The notes: generated by a model from the letters alone, not told the origin. A stretch of 64,000 nt of DNA from Halolamina salifodinae (GCF_017874235.1 NZ_JAGGLC010000002.1:62001-126000), one strand, 5' to 3'. Counted from the stretch's first letter, positions 9,119 through 18,480 are shown. Numbers and translations are program-made.

Positions 9119-9461
9119 CGACAACCGCTTCGCCGGCCTCTCGGACGCCGAGAAGGAGGAACTCGACGCCGCCGCCCCCGAGGAATCGGGGAGCGAGGAC
9201 GGCGACGACGAGGGCGAGGAAGAGGGTGGGGGCGGCCCCGCCTTCGAGTTCGACGCGACCACGGCCAAGAGCATCTACGTCCGGCCAGAGACGCTCGAAA
9301 CGCTGGAAGACGCCGAGTTCGAAGTCGAGATGCTCCTGCGCCGCGAGCACGGCATCCGCGACGTGACCGGCCGGGAGTTCCACGACGCCGCGGTGCAGGT
9401 GCTCGCCGAGCACGCCGACGAAGTCGTCGAACAGATCCTCGACGAACGCGACACCGAGTAG
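9111..9461 (+). CDS. Small acidic ParA-partner candidate
   Basis: This 116-residue protein has a very acidic, low-complexity N-terminal half (about 1-45: EEL..., EDGDDEGEEEGGG) and a folded-looking C-terminal half (TTAKSIYVRPETLETLEDAEFEVEMLLRREHGIRDVTGREFHDAAVQVL). The family is not recognised. The C-terminal strand-helix-helix pattern recalls a small dimeric DNA-binding or adaptor domain. The 8-nt overlap with the ParA gene indicates co-translation and argues for a functional pair. It is acid-tailed like many halophilic regulatory proteins. Confidence 0.7.
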   Translation: MPDDNRFAGLSDAEKEELDAAAPEESGSEDGDDEGEEEGGGGPAFEFDATTAKSIYVRPETLETLEDAEFEVEMLLRREHGIRDVTGREFHDAAVQVLAEHADEVVEQILDERDTE

Positions 9462-10430
9462 CTACAGGCCGAGTTCGTCGCTCACGTCCTCGATGAACTG
9501 CGCCTGATCCGGACTGGTCGAGAGGAACTCAATCTCGTCGAAGCCGGCGCCGCGGTGGCGCTCGACCGCTTCGCGCACGTCCGTTGGGTCGTCGGTGACC
9601 AGTCCCCAATCTGCCCAGTCCTCGCGGGGAATCTTTCGCCCCCGACGCTCCACCTCGCGGGGGTCGTACACGTCCTCCGAGAAGTCGACCGCCATCGACC
9701 CGGTCCAGAACTCCACCCCGTCGACGGCGGCCTCGGGGTCGTCGGCGTAGGCGACGCCCATCTGTCTGATCCGCTTGATGTCGCTAGGGTCTCGACCCGC
9801 TTCTTCGGCGCCGGCCTCGATAGCCGGCGCCAGTTCCTCCCGGTAGGTCTCGGGATCGACTAGCGTGAGCAGGCCGTCGGCGTACTCCCCGGCGACGCGG
9901 GCGCTCTTTGGCCCGTTGGCGGCGACGAACAGCGGCGGTCGCTCGTCGGGCAGCGTGTACAGTTTCGCGTCGTCGGTCGACCAGTAGTGGCCGTCGTAGC
10001 TCACCCGCTCGCCGTCCCAGAGGCGGCTGATGATCTCGCAGGCGTCCCGCATCCGGCGGTTCCGCTCGGGGTAGTCGGGCCAGTCGTAGCCCAGCGGGCG
10101 CTCGTTCATCGCCTCGCCGGTCGCGAGCGTGAGGTGGACCCGCCCGGGCGCCATCGACGCCAGCGTCGCGAACGTCTGGGCGATCAGGCCGGGGTGGTAG
10201 CGGCCGATGGCCGGGGTGACGCCGGTGCCCATGCGCACCTCGTCGGTACGTTCGAGTGCGGCGCCGAGCCACGGCCACGCGGCGCCGCAGTGGGCGTCGG
10301 TGTGCCACCACGGATGGAAGTGGTCGCTGGTCCAGACGCTGTCGAAGCCGGCGGCTTCGGCCTGTTCCGCGTGGTCGAGAAGCGTCGTCGGGCTGTACTG
10401 CTCGTGGGCGGCGAACACGCCGATATCCAT
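9462..10430 (-). CDS. F420-dependent LLM-class oxidoreductase
   Basis: This 322-residue protein belongs to the luciferase-like monooxygenase/F420-dependent oxidoreductase superfamily. It opens with MDIGVFAAHEQYSP and continues WTSDHFHPWW and GTGVTPAIGRYHPGLIAQTFATL, features of the F420-dependent glucose-6-phosphate dehydrogenase-like (TIGR03557-type) group. The TIM-barrel fold would bind reduced deazaflavin F420, which haloarchaea make. The substrate is unknown. The gene is monocistronic on the minus strand, and its stop abuts the stop of the ParA-partner gene. Confidence 0.85.
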   Translation of the reverse strand: MDIGVFAAHEQYSPTTLLDHAEQAEAAGFDSVWTSDHFHPWWHTDAHCGAAWPWLGAALERTDEVRMGTGVTPAIGRYHPGLIAQTFATLASMAPGRVHLTLATGEAMNERPLGYDWPDYPERNRRMRDACEIISRLWDGERVSYDGHYWSTDDAKLYTLPDERPPLFVAANGPKSARVAGEYADGLLTLVDPETYREELAPAIEAGAEEAGRDPSDIKRIRQMGVAYADDPEAAVDGVEFWTGSMAVDFSEDVYDPREVERRGRKIPREDWADWGLVTDDPTDVREAVERHRGAGFDEIEFLSTSPDQAQFIEDVSDELGL

Positions 10431-10481
10431 GGCTCCTCACTCGGGCGCCTGCGGCAAAAAACGGCGGCGTGGTCGTGGTCT

Positions 10482-10883
10482 CTACCAGGGGGTCTGGTCG
10501 TCGGGCGCGCCGACGAACTCGAACAGGTCCTCGTAGTCCGCGGGGAGGCCGTCGGCGACGTCGTCGACCTCGCCGGCCGGCACCACGTCGGCGACGAGCG
10601 CCACGATGGCCTGTGTGCGGACGTTCGCCTCGCCCTCGTCGACCTCGGCCGTCTCGGCCACACGCGCGATGAACTCCTGGTAGTCGAAGCGCTGGCCCGA
10701 CTCGGCGTCGCGGAGGTAGTAGCCGATCTCGCGGGGGAGGGGGCCGGCGAGGTCCTTGGCCTCGTCGGCCTGCAGCCGTTCGCCGAGTGTCGTCAGGACC
10801 GCCCGGGTGTTCCGGACGGCCGCCCCCATATCTGCCTCGTCGATGCGGTGTTGCACTTCGCCGATGAATTCGCTGTAGTCCAT
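10482..10883 (-). CDS. DUF2267-family protein
   Basis: This 133-residue acidic protein is made of two similar helical halves. The first is MDYSEFIGEVQHRIDEADMGAAVRNTRAVLTTLGERLQADEAKDLAGPLPREIGYYL. The second is FDYQEFIARVAETAEVDEGEANVRTQAIVALVADVV. This internal duplication and the LxADEAxDLAxxLP motif match DUF2267 proteins. They are widespread, often stress-associated, and have no known biochemical role. The gene lies 51 nt upstream of the oxidoreductase in the same direction and may be co-transcribed with it. Confidence 0.8.
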   Translation of the reverse strand: MDYSEFIGEVQHRIDEADMGAAVRNTRAVLTTLGERLQADEAKDLAGPLPREIGYYLRDAESGQRFDYQEFIARVAETAEVDEGEANVRTQAIVALVADVVPAGEVDDVADGLPADYEDLFEFVGAPDDQTPW

Positions 10884-10974
10884 AGTAGAGTCTCTTGTCG
10901 GTGGTTGGCACTCGGTGCGTTCTGTCGCTCCACCGCGAAACGATGCTCCGAGAACTTGTAACGCTACTGGCCGA

Positions 10975-12828
10975 TCAGTTCGGCTGGGCTTCGGTGTCGA
11001 TCTCGACGTTGGTGTACTTCGAGAGCGCGCCGAGCTGGCCGTACATCGGCATGTCGACCCAGTCGTAGCTGAACCGCTCCATCGACGGGTAGCCGTAGTT
11101 GATCAGCGCACAGTCCTCCCAGTTAGCCTCCTCGAGTTTGCGGATCGCGCCCGCACGGATCTGGCGGTCCTCCTCGGTGTCGCGCTTGTTGTTCTGCATC
11201 GTCTGCCACGCCTCACGGGCGCGCTGGGAGGCGTCGGTACCGGTCCAGTTGAGGCCGACCAGCGGCGCCCCGCTGACGCCCTCGTGGTTGGTCGTCCGGG
11301 TGTTCTCGGGGTACAGCAGCGCGAGCACGTTCATCGGGTCGGCCCACGCCATCCCCCAGGAGCCCAGCCCGGAGTCGCGGTTGCCGGCGAACTCCCGGTC
11401 GAGCAGCGTCGAGAACTCTGCCGTGTTGATTGTGAGTTCGATGTGGGCGGCCGAAAGCTGGTCACGGAGCCGCCCCGAGATCTGATCGTTGGTCGCCCCC
11501 GGCGTGTTGATGATCTCGAACTGATAGGGGTCGCTCTGGCTGTAGCCGGCGTCCTCCATGAGCTGTCGGGCCGACTCGAGGTCGGACTCCCCGTAGCCGT
11601 AGGGGTAGTTCTCGCGAGCGTGCTCCTTGGCGGCTTCGGGACCGCCGGGCCACAGCGAGCGCGGCGTCATGTGGTAGCCCGGCGTGAGTCGGCCCTTGTA
11701 GGCACCCTCGGAGAGTTCCTCGTGGTTCATCACGTAGGCCACTGCCTTGCGGGCCGGCTCGATCACGTTGTTCGTGTTGAACAGCATGAACGCCGTCGAG
11801 AGCCCGGCGATGCGGAGGTAGTCCGCGGTCTCGTCGTTCTGGAGCGGGCCGTACGTCCCGATCTGGCGCCCGATGTCGTCGGTCTCCTCGACGGTGACCT
11901 TCCCGGAGTCGTACTGCGCGTTCGGGATCGGGAACACGTCGACGTTCCGGTTCATCGCGTGGTTGAACTTCGCGTTCGGGTCGGCCATCACCTGCCAGTG
12001 AACGCGGTCGATGCTCGGCGCCTCGCCGTAGTAGTCGTCGTACACCGTCACCGACGCCTCGTTGTCGGGGCTCCAGTTCTCGAACTCGAAGGGGCCCGTC
12101 CCGACTGGTTCGGACGTGAACTGGTCGTAGGCGACCTTCCCCTCGTAGCCCTCGATGTCGCCGACGATGCCCTCGGGGAGGACGACGAAGGAGACGTCCG
12201 ACATGATGTCGAGCGCCGCGTAGTACGGCGAGGAAAGCGTCACTTCGACGGTGTAGTCGCCGGTGGCCTCGACGCCGAGGCTGCCCGGAACGTAGTTCCC
12301 CTCGTCGTCGGTCTCGTGGGTGACGCCGAGGTCGTCGAGCAGCACGTAGTCCGAGGTGGAGTTGTCCGAGGCCGCGAGGCGCTCCCACGAGTAGACGACG
12401 GCGTTGGCGTCGATCTGGTCGCCGTTGTGGGCGACGACGTCCTCACGCATCGTGAACGTGTACACCGTCCCGTCGTCGGAGACGTCGACGCTCTCGGCGA
12501 TCAGGTTCGTGATGTCGGCGGTGCCGTGGGGCTTGCCCACGAGGCCGTCGAACATCTGGGCCACCTTCTCGGACTCGGTGGTCAGCACCGTCGCAATCGG
12601 GTCGAGCGTGTTCGCCGACTCGTTGATGAGTCGGAGCGTCGACTGATCGCCGTTCGAGGACGTCTCGGTCCCGTCGGTCTCTTGGGACTCCGTTGGGGTG
12701 TCGCTCCCGAGTTCCTCCGGCGGCGTCGAGTCGCCGCCGCTACTACAGCCAGCGAGCACGCCGGCCGTCGCGAGGCCGCCGGTCGCTTTCAGGAACCGCC
12801 GTCGCTGCACGCCGTCTGCATCAGACAT
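10975..12828 (-). CDS. Peptide ABC transporter substrate-binding lipoprotein
   Basis: This 617-residue family-5 solute-binding protein (DppA/OppA type) has a Tat signal (RRRFLKATGGLATAGV) followed by the lipobox LAGC at about residues 25-28. It should therefore be exported folded and lipid-anchored on the outer face of the membrane. A Ser/Thr/Asp-rich linker (about 29-60) precedes the binding domain. It is divergent from the permease/ATPase operon that starts at 12969. AAAACCTAA at about 12855-12863 lies about 29 nt upstream of the ATG. The ligand is probably di- or oligopeptides, but nickel or sugars also use this family. Confidence 0.9.
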   Translation of the reverse strand: MSDADGVQRRRFLKATGGLATAGVLAGCSSGGDSTPPEELGSDTPTESQETDGTETSSNGDQSTLRLINESANTLDPIATVLTTESEKVAQMFDGLVGKPHGTADITNLIAESVDVSDDGTVYTFTMREDVVAHNGDQIDANAVVYSWERLAASDNSTSDYVLLDDLGVTHETDDEGNYVPGSLGVEATGDYTVEVTLSSPYYAALDIMSDVSFVVLPEGIVGDIEGYEGKVAYDQFTSEPVGTGPFEFENWSPDNEASVTVYDDYYGEAPSIDRVHWQVMADPNAKFNHAMNRNVDVFPIPNAQYDSGKVTVEETDDIGRQIGTYGPLQNDETADYLRIAGLSTAFMLFNTNNVIEPARKAVAYVMNHEELSEGAYKGRLTPGYHMTPRSLWPGGPEAAKEHARENYPYGYGESDLESARQLMEDAGYSQSDPYQFEIINTPGATNDQISGRLRDQLSAAHIELTINTAEFSTLLDREFAGNRDSGLGSWGMAWADPMNVLALLYPENTRTTNHEGVSGAPLVGLNWTGTDASQRAREAWQTMQNNKRDTEEDRQIRAGAIRKLEEANWEDCALINYGYPSMERFSYDWVDMPMYGQLGALSKYTNVEIDTEAQPN

Positions 12829-12968
12829 ACCGTTCCCTGTTAGAGCGCACGGTTAGGTTTTGTGGTGGTTCCAGCCCCCTCGTTACGGAGGAGAAACACG
12901 TCGAGGACTCCGGTTTCGGACGGCTGGGGGAAGACGTATTAACGGGGGACTAATTGGTCCGGGCACGG

Positions 12969-13985
12969 ATGAGTCGCTGGAGTTACTTCGCGCGCAGGGT
13001 CCTCCTGATGATCCCCATCGTCTTTTTCGGCACCACCATCACGTTTCTGGTGCTGCGGATGGGGCCGATGGACCCGGCCGCCGCCGTGATCGCGGGGGCG
13101 GGAGATACGGAGGCCTACGAGTCTGTTCGGCAGAGTCTGGGGCTGGACCAACCGCTCTGGCTGCAGTACGTCGAGTATCTGCGGGATCTGTTCACCCTAC
13201 AGCTCGGCTACTCGTGGGTAGTGAATCGGGGGCGGCCGGTCTGGGAACTGATCGGGGTCTACGCCCCGCGCACCATCTGGCTAGGGTTCTGGGCGGTGAT
13301 GCTGCCGCTGTTCATCGGCCTCCCGCTCGGCTTCTACGCCGGCCTCAACCCCAACACGCTCAGCGACTACCTCGCTTCCTTCGGCGGCATCGTCTGGCGG
13401 GCGATGCCGAACTTCTGGCTCGCGGTGATTCTCGTCTCGGTGCTGACCCAGTCCGATCAGCTGTTCGGCTTCGACTGGGAGTCGTGGCTGGTCCAGACCC
13501 AGATCGTCACGCCACCGGAGCTCCAACGGCTCTGGGTGCCGTCGAACTTCCTCGCGGCGTTCAAGGCGATCCTCCCGGCCGCGCTGGTGCTCGGATCGGC
13601 GTCGATGGGCAACGAGATGCGGATCGGCCGGACCGCCGTACTGGAGACGGTCAACGAGAACTACGTGGAGACGGCCCGTGCGAAGGGCGTCCCGCGTCGG
13701 ACCATCATCTCGAAACACGTGTTCCGGAACGCGCTGATCCCGCTGGTGCCGATCATCACGGGTGAGGCGTTCCTCCTGCTCGGCGGCAGCGTGCTCGTCG
13801 AGACGGTGTTCAGCATCAACGGGCTGGGCTACCTGTTCTACTCGGCGACGATCAACGCCGACCTCCCGCTGGTGGGCTCGCTGATGTTCTTCTTCATCCT
13901 GCTCTCGGTCGGGATCAACATCCTGCAGGACCTGCTGTACACGCTGATCGATCCCCGCGTCGGCTACGGGGGTGAGGGCGCGTGA
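12969..13985 (+). CDS. Peptide ABC transporter permease (DppB-like)
   Basis: This 338-residue protein of about six TM helices starts MSRWSYFARRVLLMIPIVFFGTTITFLVL, the hallmark of DppB/OppB permeases. The conserved cytoplasmic loop that contacts the ATPases reads ETARAKGVPRRTIISKHVFRNALIPLV. ATG at 12969 is chosen over the TTG at 12954 because TATTAA (12937-12942) lies about 29 nt upstream. It is the first gene of a four-gene operon (permease, permease, ATPase, ATPase) with overlapping ends. Confidence 0.92.
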   Translation: MSRWSYFARRVLLMIPIVFFGTTITFLVLRMGPMDPAAAVIAGAGDTEAYESVRQSLGLDQPLWLQYVEYLRDLFTLQLGYSWVVNRGRPVWELIGVYAPRTIWLGFWAVMLPLFIGLPLGFYAGLNPNTLSDYLASFGGIVWRAMPNFWLAVILVSVLTQSDQLFGFDWESWLVQTQIVTPPELQRLWVPSNFLAAFKAILPAALVLGSASMGNEMRIGRTAVLETVNENYVETARAKGVPRRTIISKHVFRNALIPLVPIITGEAFLLLGGSVLVETVFSINGLGYLFYSATINADLPLVGSLMFFFILLSVGINILQDLLYTLIDPRVGYGGEGA

Positions 13986-15457
13986 GCGCCGTCGACTACC
14001 CCGTCGACGAGGACGAGCAGACGCTACTCGAACGGATTCAGGACGAACCCGGGCCCGCGCTGAAACTGCTCGCGGTCGTCGTGCCGCTGTTTGCCGTCGA
14101 GTTCGGCGCCGTCGCCAGCCTCGTGATGAGCCTCCCGTGGAGCGCCGTCGGCTCGGCGCTCCCCGGGTTCTTGCAGGGGCTCGCAGGCGCACTCGCGGGC
14201 GTCGGCGACGCGCTCGCGAACCTCCCGACGCTGCTCTCGCGCTCGGTGATCGACAACTCCGGCTACCAGCTGCCCTCGGGCGAGTGGGTCGGGACGACGC
14301 TGGGGCTCTCCCCGGCCGTCGCGTGGCTGCTCCGCGTGCTGCTCGTCTACGCCTACGGCTTCGCGTGGATGGCGGTCGGCTGGTGGGTGTATCTGGTCTA
14401 CCGCGACAACTACCGCTACGCCGACTGGGCGCCCGTCGACGACATGGTCAACCGCTTTCGCAACCACTCGTGGGGCCTGCTGGGGCTGGCGATCATCTTC
14501 GCGTTCGTCGTGCTTGCACTGTTCGCGCCGGCGCTCGGCCCGACCACCGTCGAGGCCAACATCTCCGACCCGTACCTCCACACCGTCGAGTACTTCGACG
14601 AGGAGGCCGGGTCGGTACAGGAGATCTACGTCGGCGACGCCAACCGCGACTCGCAGTCCCGCGGGCAGGGCGGCGACAACGTCGGCCCGCTCTCGTACGA
14701 CCAGTTCGGCCGCTTCCACCCGTTCGGCACGCTGCCCAGCGGGAAGGACCTCTTCACGTTCATGGCGGCGGGGGCGCGGGTGTCGCTGTTCATCGGCGTC
14801 CTCAGCCTGCTTATCGCGGGCGGCATCGCGGTAACGTTCGCGCTCGCGACGGCCTACTACAAGGGGCTGGTCGATCTGGGGGTGGTGATCGCCAGCGACT
14901 CGATCCAGTCGCTGCCCCAACTGCTGTTCATCATGCTCGCCTCGTTCGTGCTCTCAGGGACGTGGCTCGCGAACCTCTACAGCGGGGGTGTTGTGCTCGC
15001 GCTGCTGTTCGGGTTCACCGGCTGGCCGGGGCTCTGGCGGGCGGTACGTGGCCCCGCGTTGCAGGTGTCCGAACGCGAGTGGATCGACGCCGCCAAGAGC
15101 TTCGGTCAGCGACCGTCGGTCACGATGCGGAAGCACATGCTGCCCTACGTCGTGGGCTACCTGCTGATCTACGCCTCGCTCACGCTGGGCGGCGTGATCA
15201 TCGGCGTCGCCGGGCTCTCCTTCCTCGGACTGGGGATCAACGCCCCGACGCCCGAGTGGGGGCGCGCGGTCAGCGCGGGACAGCCCTACGTCCCCACGCA
15301 GTCGTGGCACATCTCGCTGATCCCGGGGATCATGGTCGTTATCGTCGTCACCGGCTTCAACGCGCTGGGTGACGGCATCCGCGACGCCATCGACCCGCAG
15401 AGCGACGTTGGCACCGGCCAACAGGACGAGAGCGCCGCCGCAGGGGGTGGTGCCTGA
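13982..15457 (+). CDS. Peptide ABC transporter permease (DppC-like)
   Basis: This 491-residue permease starts at GTG 13982 and overlaps the dppB-like stop by 4 nt. It is longer than bacterial DppC (about 300). An N-terminal extension of about 200 residues holds extra hydrophobic segments (LAVVVPLFAVEFGAVASLVM; AWLLRVLLVYAYGFAWMAVGWWVYLV) before the canonical part (LLGLAIIFAFVVLALFAP). The ATPase-contact loop is EWIDAAKSFGQRPSVTMRKHMLPYVVGYLLIY. A large extracytoplasmic segment (about 180-255) follows the first canonical helix. Confidence 0.9.
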   Translation: MSAVDYPVDEDEQTLLERIQDEPGPALKLLAVVVPLFAVEFGAVASLVMSLPWSAVGSALPGFLQGLAGALAGVGDALANLPTLLSRSVIDNSGYQLPSGEWVGTTLGLSPAVAWLLRVLLVYAYGFAWMAVGWWVYLVYRDNYRYADWAPVDDMVNRFRNHSWGLLGLAIIFAFVVLALFAPALGPTTVEANISDPYLHTVEYFDEEAGSVQEIYVGDANRDSQSRGQGGDNVGPLSYDQFGRFHPFGTLPSGKDLFTFMAAGARVSLFIGVLSLLIAGGIAVTFALATAYYKGLVDLGVVIASDSIQSLPQLLFIMLASFVLSGTWLANLYSGGVVLALLFGFTGWPGLWRAVRGPALQVSEREWIDAAKSFGQRPSVTMRKHMLPYVVGYLLIYASLTLGGVIIGVAGLSFLGLGINAPTPEWGRAVSAGQPYVPTQSWHISLIPGIMVVIVVTGFNALGDGIRDAIDPQSDVGTGQQDESAAAGGGA

Positions 15458-16620
15458 TGGCCGCCGACGCGAACGCGACCGGCGTCGACGAGCGACGCTC
15501 GTCTGCCCGTCAGACGCAGTCTGACGACGTCGACGCCGCCGAGAGCGCGGACGACCGCCTGCTCGAAGTCGAGAACCTCCGGACCGTGTTCCACACCGAG
15601 CGCGAAACGATCCGGGCGGTCGACGGCGTCTCCTTCGGCATCGAGGAGGGCGAGACGCTCGGCCTCGTCGGCGAGTCCGGCTCCGGGAAGTCCGTCACCG
15701 CCCGCTCGATCATGGGGCTGGTCGACGACCCCGGCGAACTCCTGCCGGGGAGTTCGGTCCGGTTCGACGGCCGCGAACTCACCGACCTGACCGAGAAGGG
15801 CTACGAGAGCGTCCGCGGCAGCGGCATCGCGATGGTGTTTCAGGACCCGCTCTCGACGCTCAACCCCGTCTATACCGTCGGCAATCAGATCGAGGAGGCG
15901 CTGTCGCTGCACCGCGGGCTCTCGGGCATCGACGCCACCGAGAAAGCCATCGAACTGCTGGAGGACGTCGGGATTCCGGACGCCGCACGCCGCGTCTCGG
16001 AGTACCCCCACGAGTTCTCCGGCGGGATGCGCCAGCGCGCCGTCATCGCGATGGCGCTGGCCTGCGACCCCGACGTGCTGGTCTGTGACGAGCCGACCAC
16101 CGCACTCGACGTGACGATTCAGGCCCAGATCCTCGAACTGCTTTCCGACCTGCAGGCGGAACACGGGCTGAGCATCCTCTTTATCACCCACGACATGGGC
16201 GTCATCGCCGAAGTCGCCGACCGCGTCGCCGTGATGTACGCCGGCGAAATCGTCGAACAGGCGCCCGTCGTGGAACTGTACGAGAACCCGCGCCACCCCT
16301 ACACTCGCGGGCTGCTCCGGTCGATCCCGAGCACCCAGCAGGGTGCCGAGCGACTGGAGACCATCGCGGGCGAGGTACCGACGCCGAACAAGGCGGCGAC
16401 GGACTGCCGGTTCGCGCCGCGCTGCCCGGAGGCGTTCGACGCCTGTGAGGAGGTCCATCCCGTCCCAGTGCCCGTCGAGGAGGGCGCCGAGGACCACACG
16501 GCCGCCTGCCTGCTCTACCCGGAAGACGAGCCTCGGAAGGCAGCGGTCGACCGACACGCCGCCGCAGGAGACGAGGACAGTCCTGAATCCGCCGGCAGCA
16601 CTGGAGGTGATTCCCGATGA
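15457..16620 (+). CDS. Peptide ABC transporter ATPase (DppD-like)
   Basis: This 387-residue ABC ATPase has Walker A GESGSGKS (about 70-77), signature FSGGMRQR, Walker B VLVCDEPTTALD and the H-loop THDMG. The C-terminal part carries the oligopeptide transporter extension with cysteines (ATDCRFAPRCPEAFDACEE), the CxRCP pattern linked to an Fe-S cluster or metal in DppD/OppD proteins. It overlaps the preceding gene by 1 nt (TGATG) and the next by 4 nt. It powers peptide uptake together with the DppF-like subunit. Confidence 0.92.
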   Translation: MAADANATGVDERRSSARQTQSDDVDAAESADDRLLEVENLRTVFHTERETIRAVDGVSFGIEEGETLGLVGESGSGKSVTARSIMGLVDDPGELLPGSSVRFDGRELTDLTEKGYESVRGSGIAMVFQDPLSTLNPVYTVGNQIEEALSLHRGLSGIDATEKAIELLEDVGIPDAARRVSEYPHEFSGGMRQRAVIAMALACDPDVLVCDEPTTALDVTIQAQILELLSDLQAEHGLSILFITHDMGVIAEVADRVAVMYAGEIVEQAPVVELYENPRHPYTRGLLRSIPSTQQGAERLETIAGEVPTPNKAATDCRFAPRCPEAFDACEEVHPVPVPVEEGAEDHTAACLLYPEDEPRKAAVDRHAAAGDEDSPESAGSTGGDSR

Positions 16621-17969
16621 GCCAACAGCCAGAACGCGGCGACACCGGCCTCGCGGGCCTCGACTGTGCGCCCGGCGAGACGCTGCTGTCGGTGCGTGAC
16701 CTCCGGACGTACTACGAGTCGGGCGACCTCATCGGCGGCCAGCCCGTGAAAGCCGTCGACGGCGTCAGCTTCGACGTGAAGAAAGGCGAGACCATCGGCG
16801 TCGTCGGCGAGTCTGGCTGTGGGAAGACCACGCTGGGGCGCACGCTGGTCCGCCTCGAAGCCGCCACGGGTGGCGAGGTCCGCGTCGGCAGCGACGACGT
16901 GACCGAACTCTCCGGCGAGGACCTCAAGGCGTGGCGCCGGAACGCGCAGGTCGTGTTCCAGGACCCCGAGTCCAGCCTCAACGACCGGATGACCATCGGC
17001 GAGATCATTCGGGAGCCACTGGATGTCCACGACTGGGGTACCCCCGCCGAGCGCCGCGCCCGCGTGCGGGACCTGCTGGAGAAAGTGGGGCTGCAGGAGG
17101 AGCACTACTACCGCTACCCCCACCAGTTCTCTGGCGGGCAGCGCCAGCGGATCGGGATCGCCCGCGCGCTGGCACTCGAACCGGAGTTCGTGGTGCTCGA
17201 CGAGCCAGTGTCGGCGCTGGACGTCTCGGTGCAGGCCCAGATCCTGAACCTCCTGATGGATCTGCAGGACGAACTCGGCCTCACCTACCTGTTCATCGCC
17301 CACGACCTCAGCGTCGTCCGGCACATCTGCGACCGCGTGGCCGTGATGTATCTCGGCAACGTGATGGAACTCGGCCCGACCGATGAGCTGTTCGAGGACC
17401 CCGCGAACCCCTACACTCGGGCGCTGCTGTCGGCGGTCCCCGAGCCTGATCCGACCGCCGAAATCGACCGCATGACACTGCGCGGGACGCCGCCGAGCCC
17501 CCGAGACCCACCCGAGGGCTGTGCGTTCTCGACGCGCTGCCCGGTCAAGATCCGGCCGGACGGGTCCGACGAAGTGGATGAATCGACGTGGGAGGCCGTG
17601 GAGGTGTTCCGCGAGACGCTGCGGGCCCGGAGCCGAACCGAGCGCTCGCTCTCGGAACGCGCCCGTGAACTGATCGGCCTCGAAACGCGCTTTGCGACCG
17701 TCGACGAGGTGGTCGGGGAGCTGTTCACCGACCGGGACATCCCGGTGTCGGTCAAGGAGCCGGTCGACCAAGCCGCTGACCTCGCCCGCGAGGGCGACGA
17801 GGACGCCGCGCTGGAGCACCTCAAAGGGGAGCTCGGCAGCGTCTGTGACCACGAGTCGCCTGAGGACCACGCTGTCGGCACAGAAGGGCGCGAGAGCCGC
17901 TGTCACCGCCACGCTGCGGAGTACGAGGAGCCGTCGGCGGTCGGCCCCTCGGTCGGCGGCGAGGACTGA
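16617..17969 (+). CDS. Peptide ABC transporter ATPase (DppF-like)
   Basis: This 450-residue ABC ATPase has Walker A GESGCGKTT (about 63-71), signature FSGGQRQR, Walker B FVVLDEPVSALD and the H-loop AHDLS. After the oligopeptide transporter C-terminal motif (CAFSTRCPVKI, about 300-310) comes an unusual acidic tail of about 140 residues, with ELIGLETRFATVDEVVGELFTDRDIPVSVKEP and Cys/His at the end (DHESPEDH, CHRHAAEY). That tail is not part of the usual DppF and may be a haloarchaeal addition. It ends in a TGATG overlap with a small membrane protein gene. Confidence 0.9.
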   Translation: MSQQPERGDTGLAGLDCAPGETLLSVRDLRTYYESGDLIGGQPVKAVDGVSFDVKKGETIGVVGESGCGKTTLGRTLVRLEAATGGEVRVGSDDVTELSGEDLKAWRRNAQVVFQDPESSLNDRMTIGEIIREPLDVHDWGTPAERRARVRDLLEKVGLQEEHYYRYPHQFSGGQRQRIGIARALALEPEFVVLDEPVSALDVSVQAQILNLLMDLQDELGLTYLFIAHDLSVVRHICDRVAVMYLGNVMELGPTDELFEDPANPYTRALLSAVPEPDPTAEIDRMTLRGTPPSPRDPPEGCAFSTRCPVKIRPDGSDEVDESTWEAVEVFRETLRARSRTERSLSERARELIGLETRFATVDEVVGELFTDRDIPVSVKEPVDQAADLAREGDEDAALEHLKGELGSVCDHESPEDHAVGTEGRESRCHRHAAEYEEPSAVGPSVGGED

Positions 17970-18445
17970 TGGCCGACGACTGGCAGCCGCCGGGCGGGCC
18001 GAGCGAGGGCGAGAGCCAAATCCGCTTCCGTCTCCGGCAGGCCGTCGATGCGCTGGTGTACGGCGTTGCCGTCACGCTCGTCGTCGGCGCCGCCGCCACG
18101 GCTCTCTCGTTCGCGCTCGGGGGTGGCTGGTTCGGCGTGGAGTTCGCGCTGTTTCTCGTCGGTGCCGCGGTACTGGCCTACGCCGCCTTCCAACTCCGGC
18201 CGGCGAAGCGCTGGAGCGTGGAGTTCCAGGAGGACGGCTACCGGATCACCCGCCCCGGCGACGACGCGGCGGTCGTCGGGAGCCGCGAGGAGACGCGCTT
18301 TCAGGCGACGGTCCAGCGCGTGCCGCCGCTGTCGTCGATGGGGCTCCCCGCCGAGTCGCGACTCTCGCCGGCCGCGAAGCTGTTGGTCGCGGGGATCGTG
18401 ATGCTGCTCGCCTCCGTCCTGCTGGAGGCGCTGCTGTTCTGGTAG
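17969..18445 (+). CDS. Small two-TM membrane protein
   Basis: This 158-residue protein has a hydrophilic N-terminus, a TM pair at about 28-70 (LVYGVAVTLVVGAAATALSFAL and FGVEFALFLVGAAVLAYAAF), a hydrophilic domain (WSVEFQEDGYRITRPGDDAAVVGSREETRFQATVQRVPPLSSMGLPAESRLSPAAK) and a final TM (LLVAGIVMLLASVLLEALLFW). It overlaps the dppF-like stop by 1 nt, so it is the fifth gene of the peptide importer operon by position. The family is not recognised, and similar uncharacterised DUF proteins occur in other haloarchaea. Confidence 0.75.
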   Translation: MADDWQPPGGPSEGESQIRFRLRQAVDALVYGVAVTLVVGAAATALSFALGGGWFGVEFALFLVGAAVLAYAAFQLRPAKRWSVEFQEDGYRITRPGDDAAVVGSREETRFQATVQRVPPLSSMGLPAESRLSPAAKLLVAGIVMLLASVLLEALLFW

Positions 18446-18480
18446 TCAGGCTTTTCCCCGCGCTGCCCCCTGAATCGGCT

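Noticed and set aside
10895-10920. GGTTGGCAC near 10900 as a fourth two-hairpin element
   Set aside because: It shares only the short GGTTGGC core. Neither hairpin nor the GTCACC start is present.
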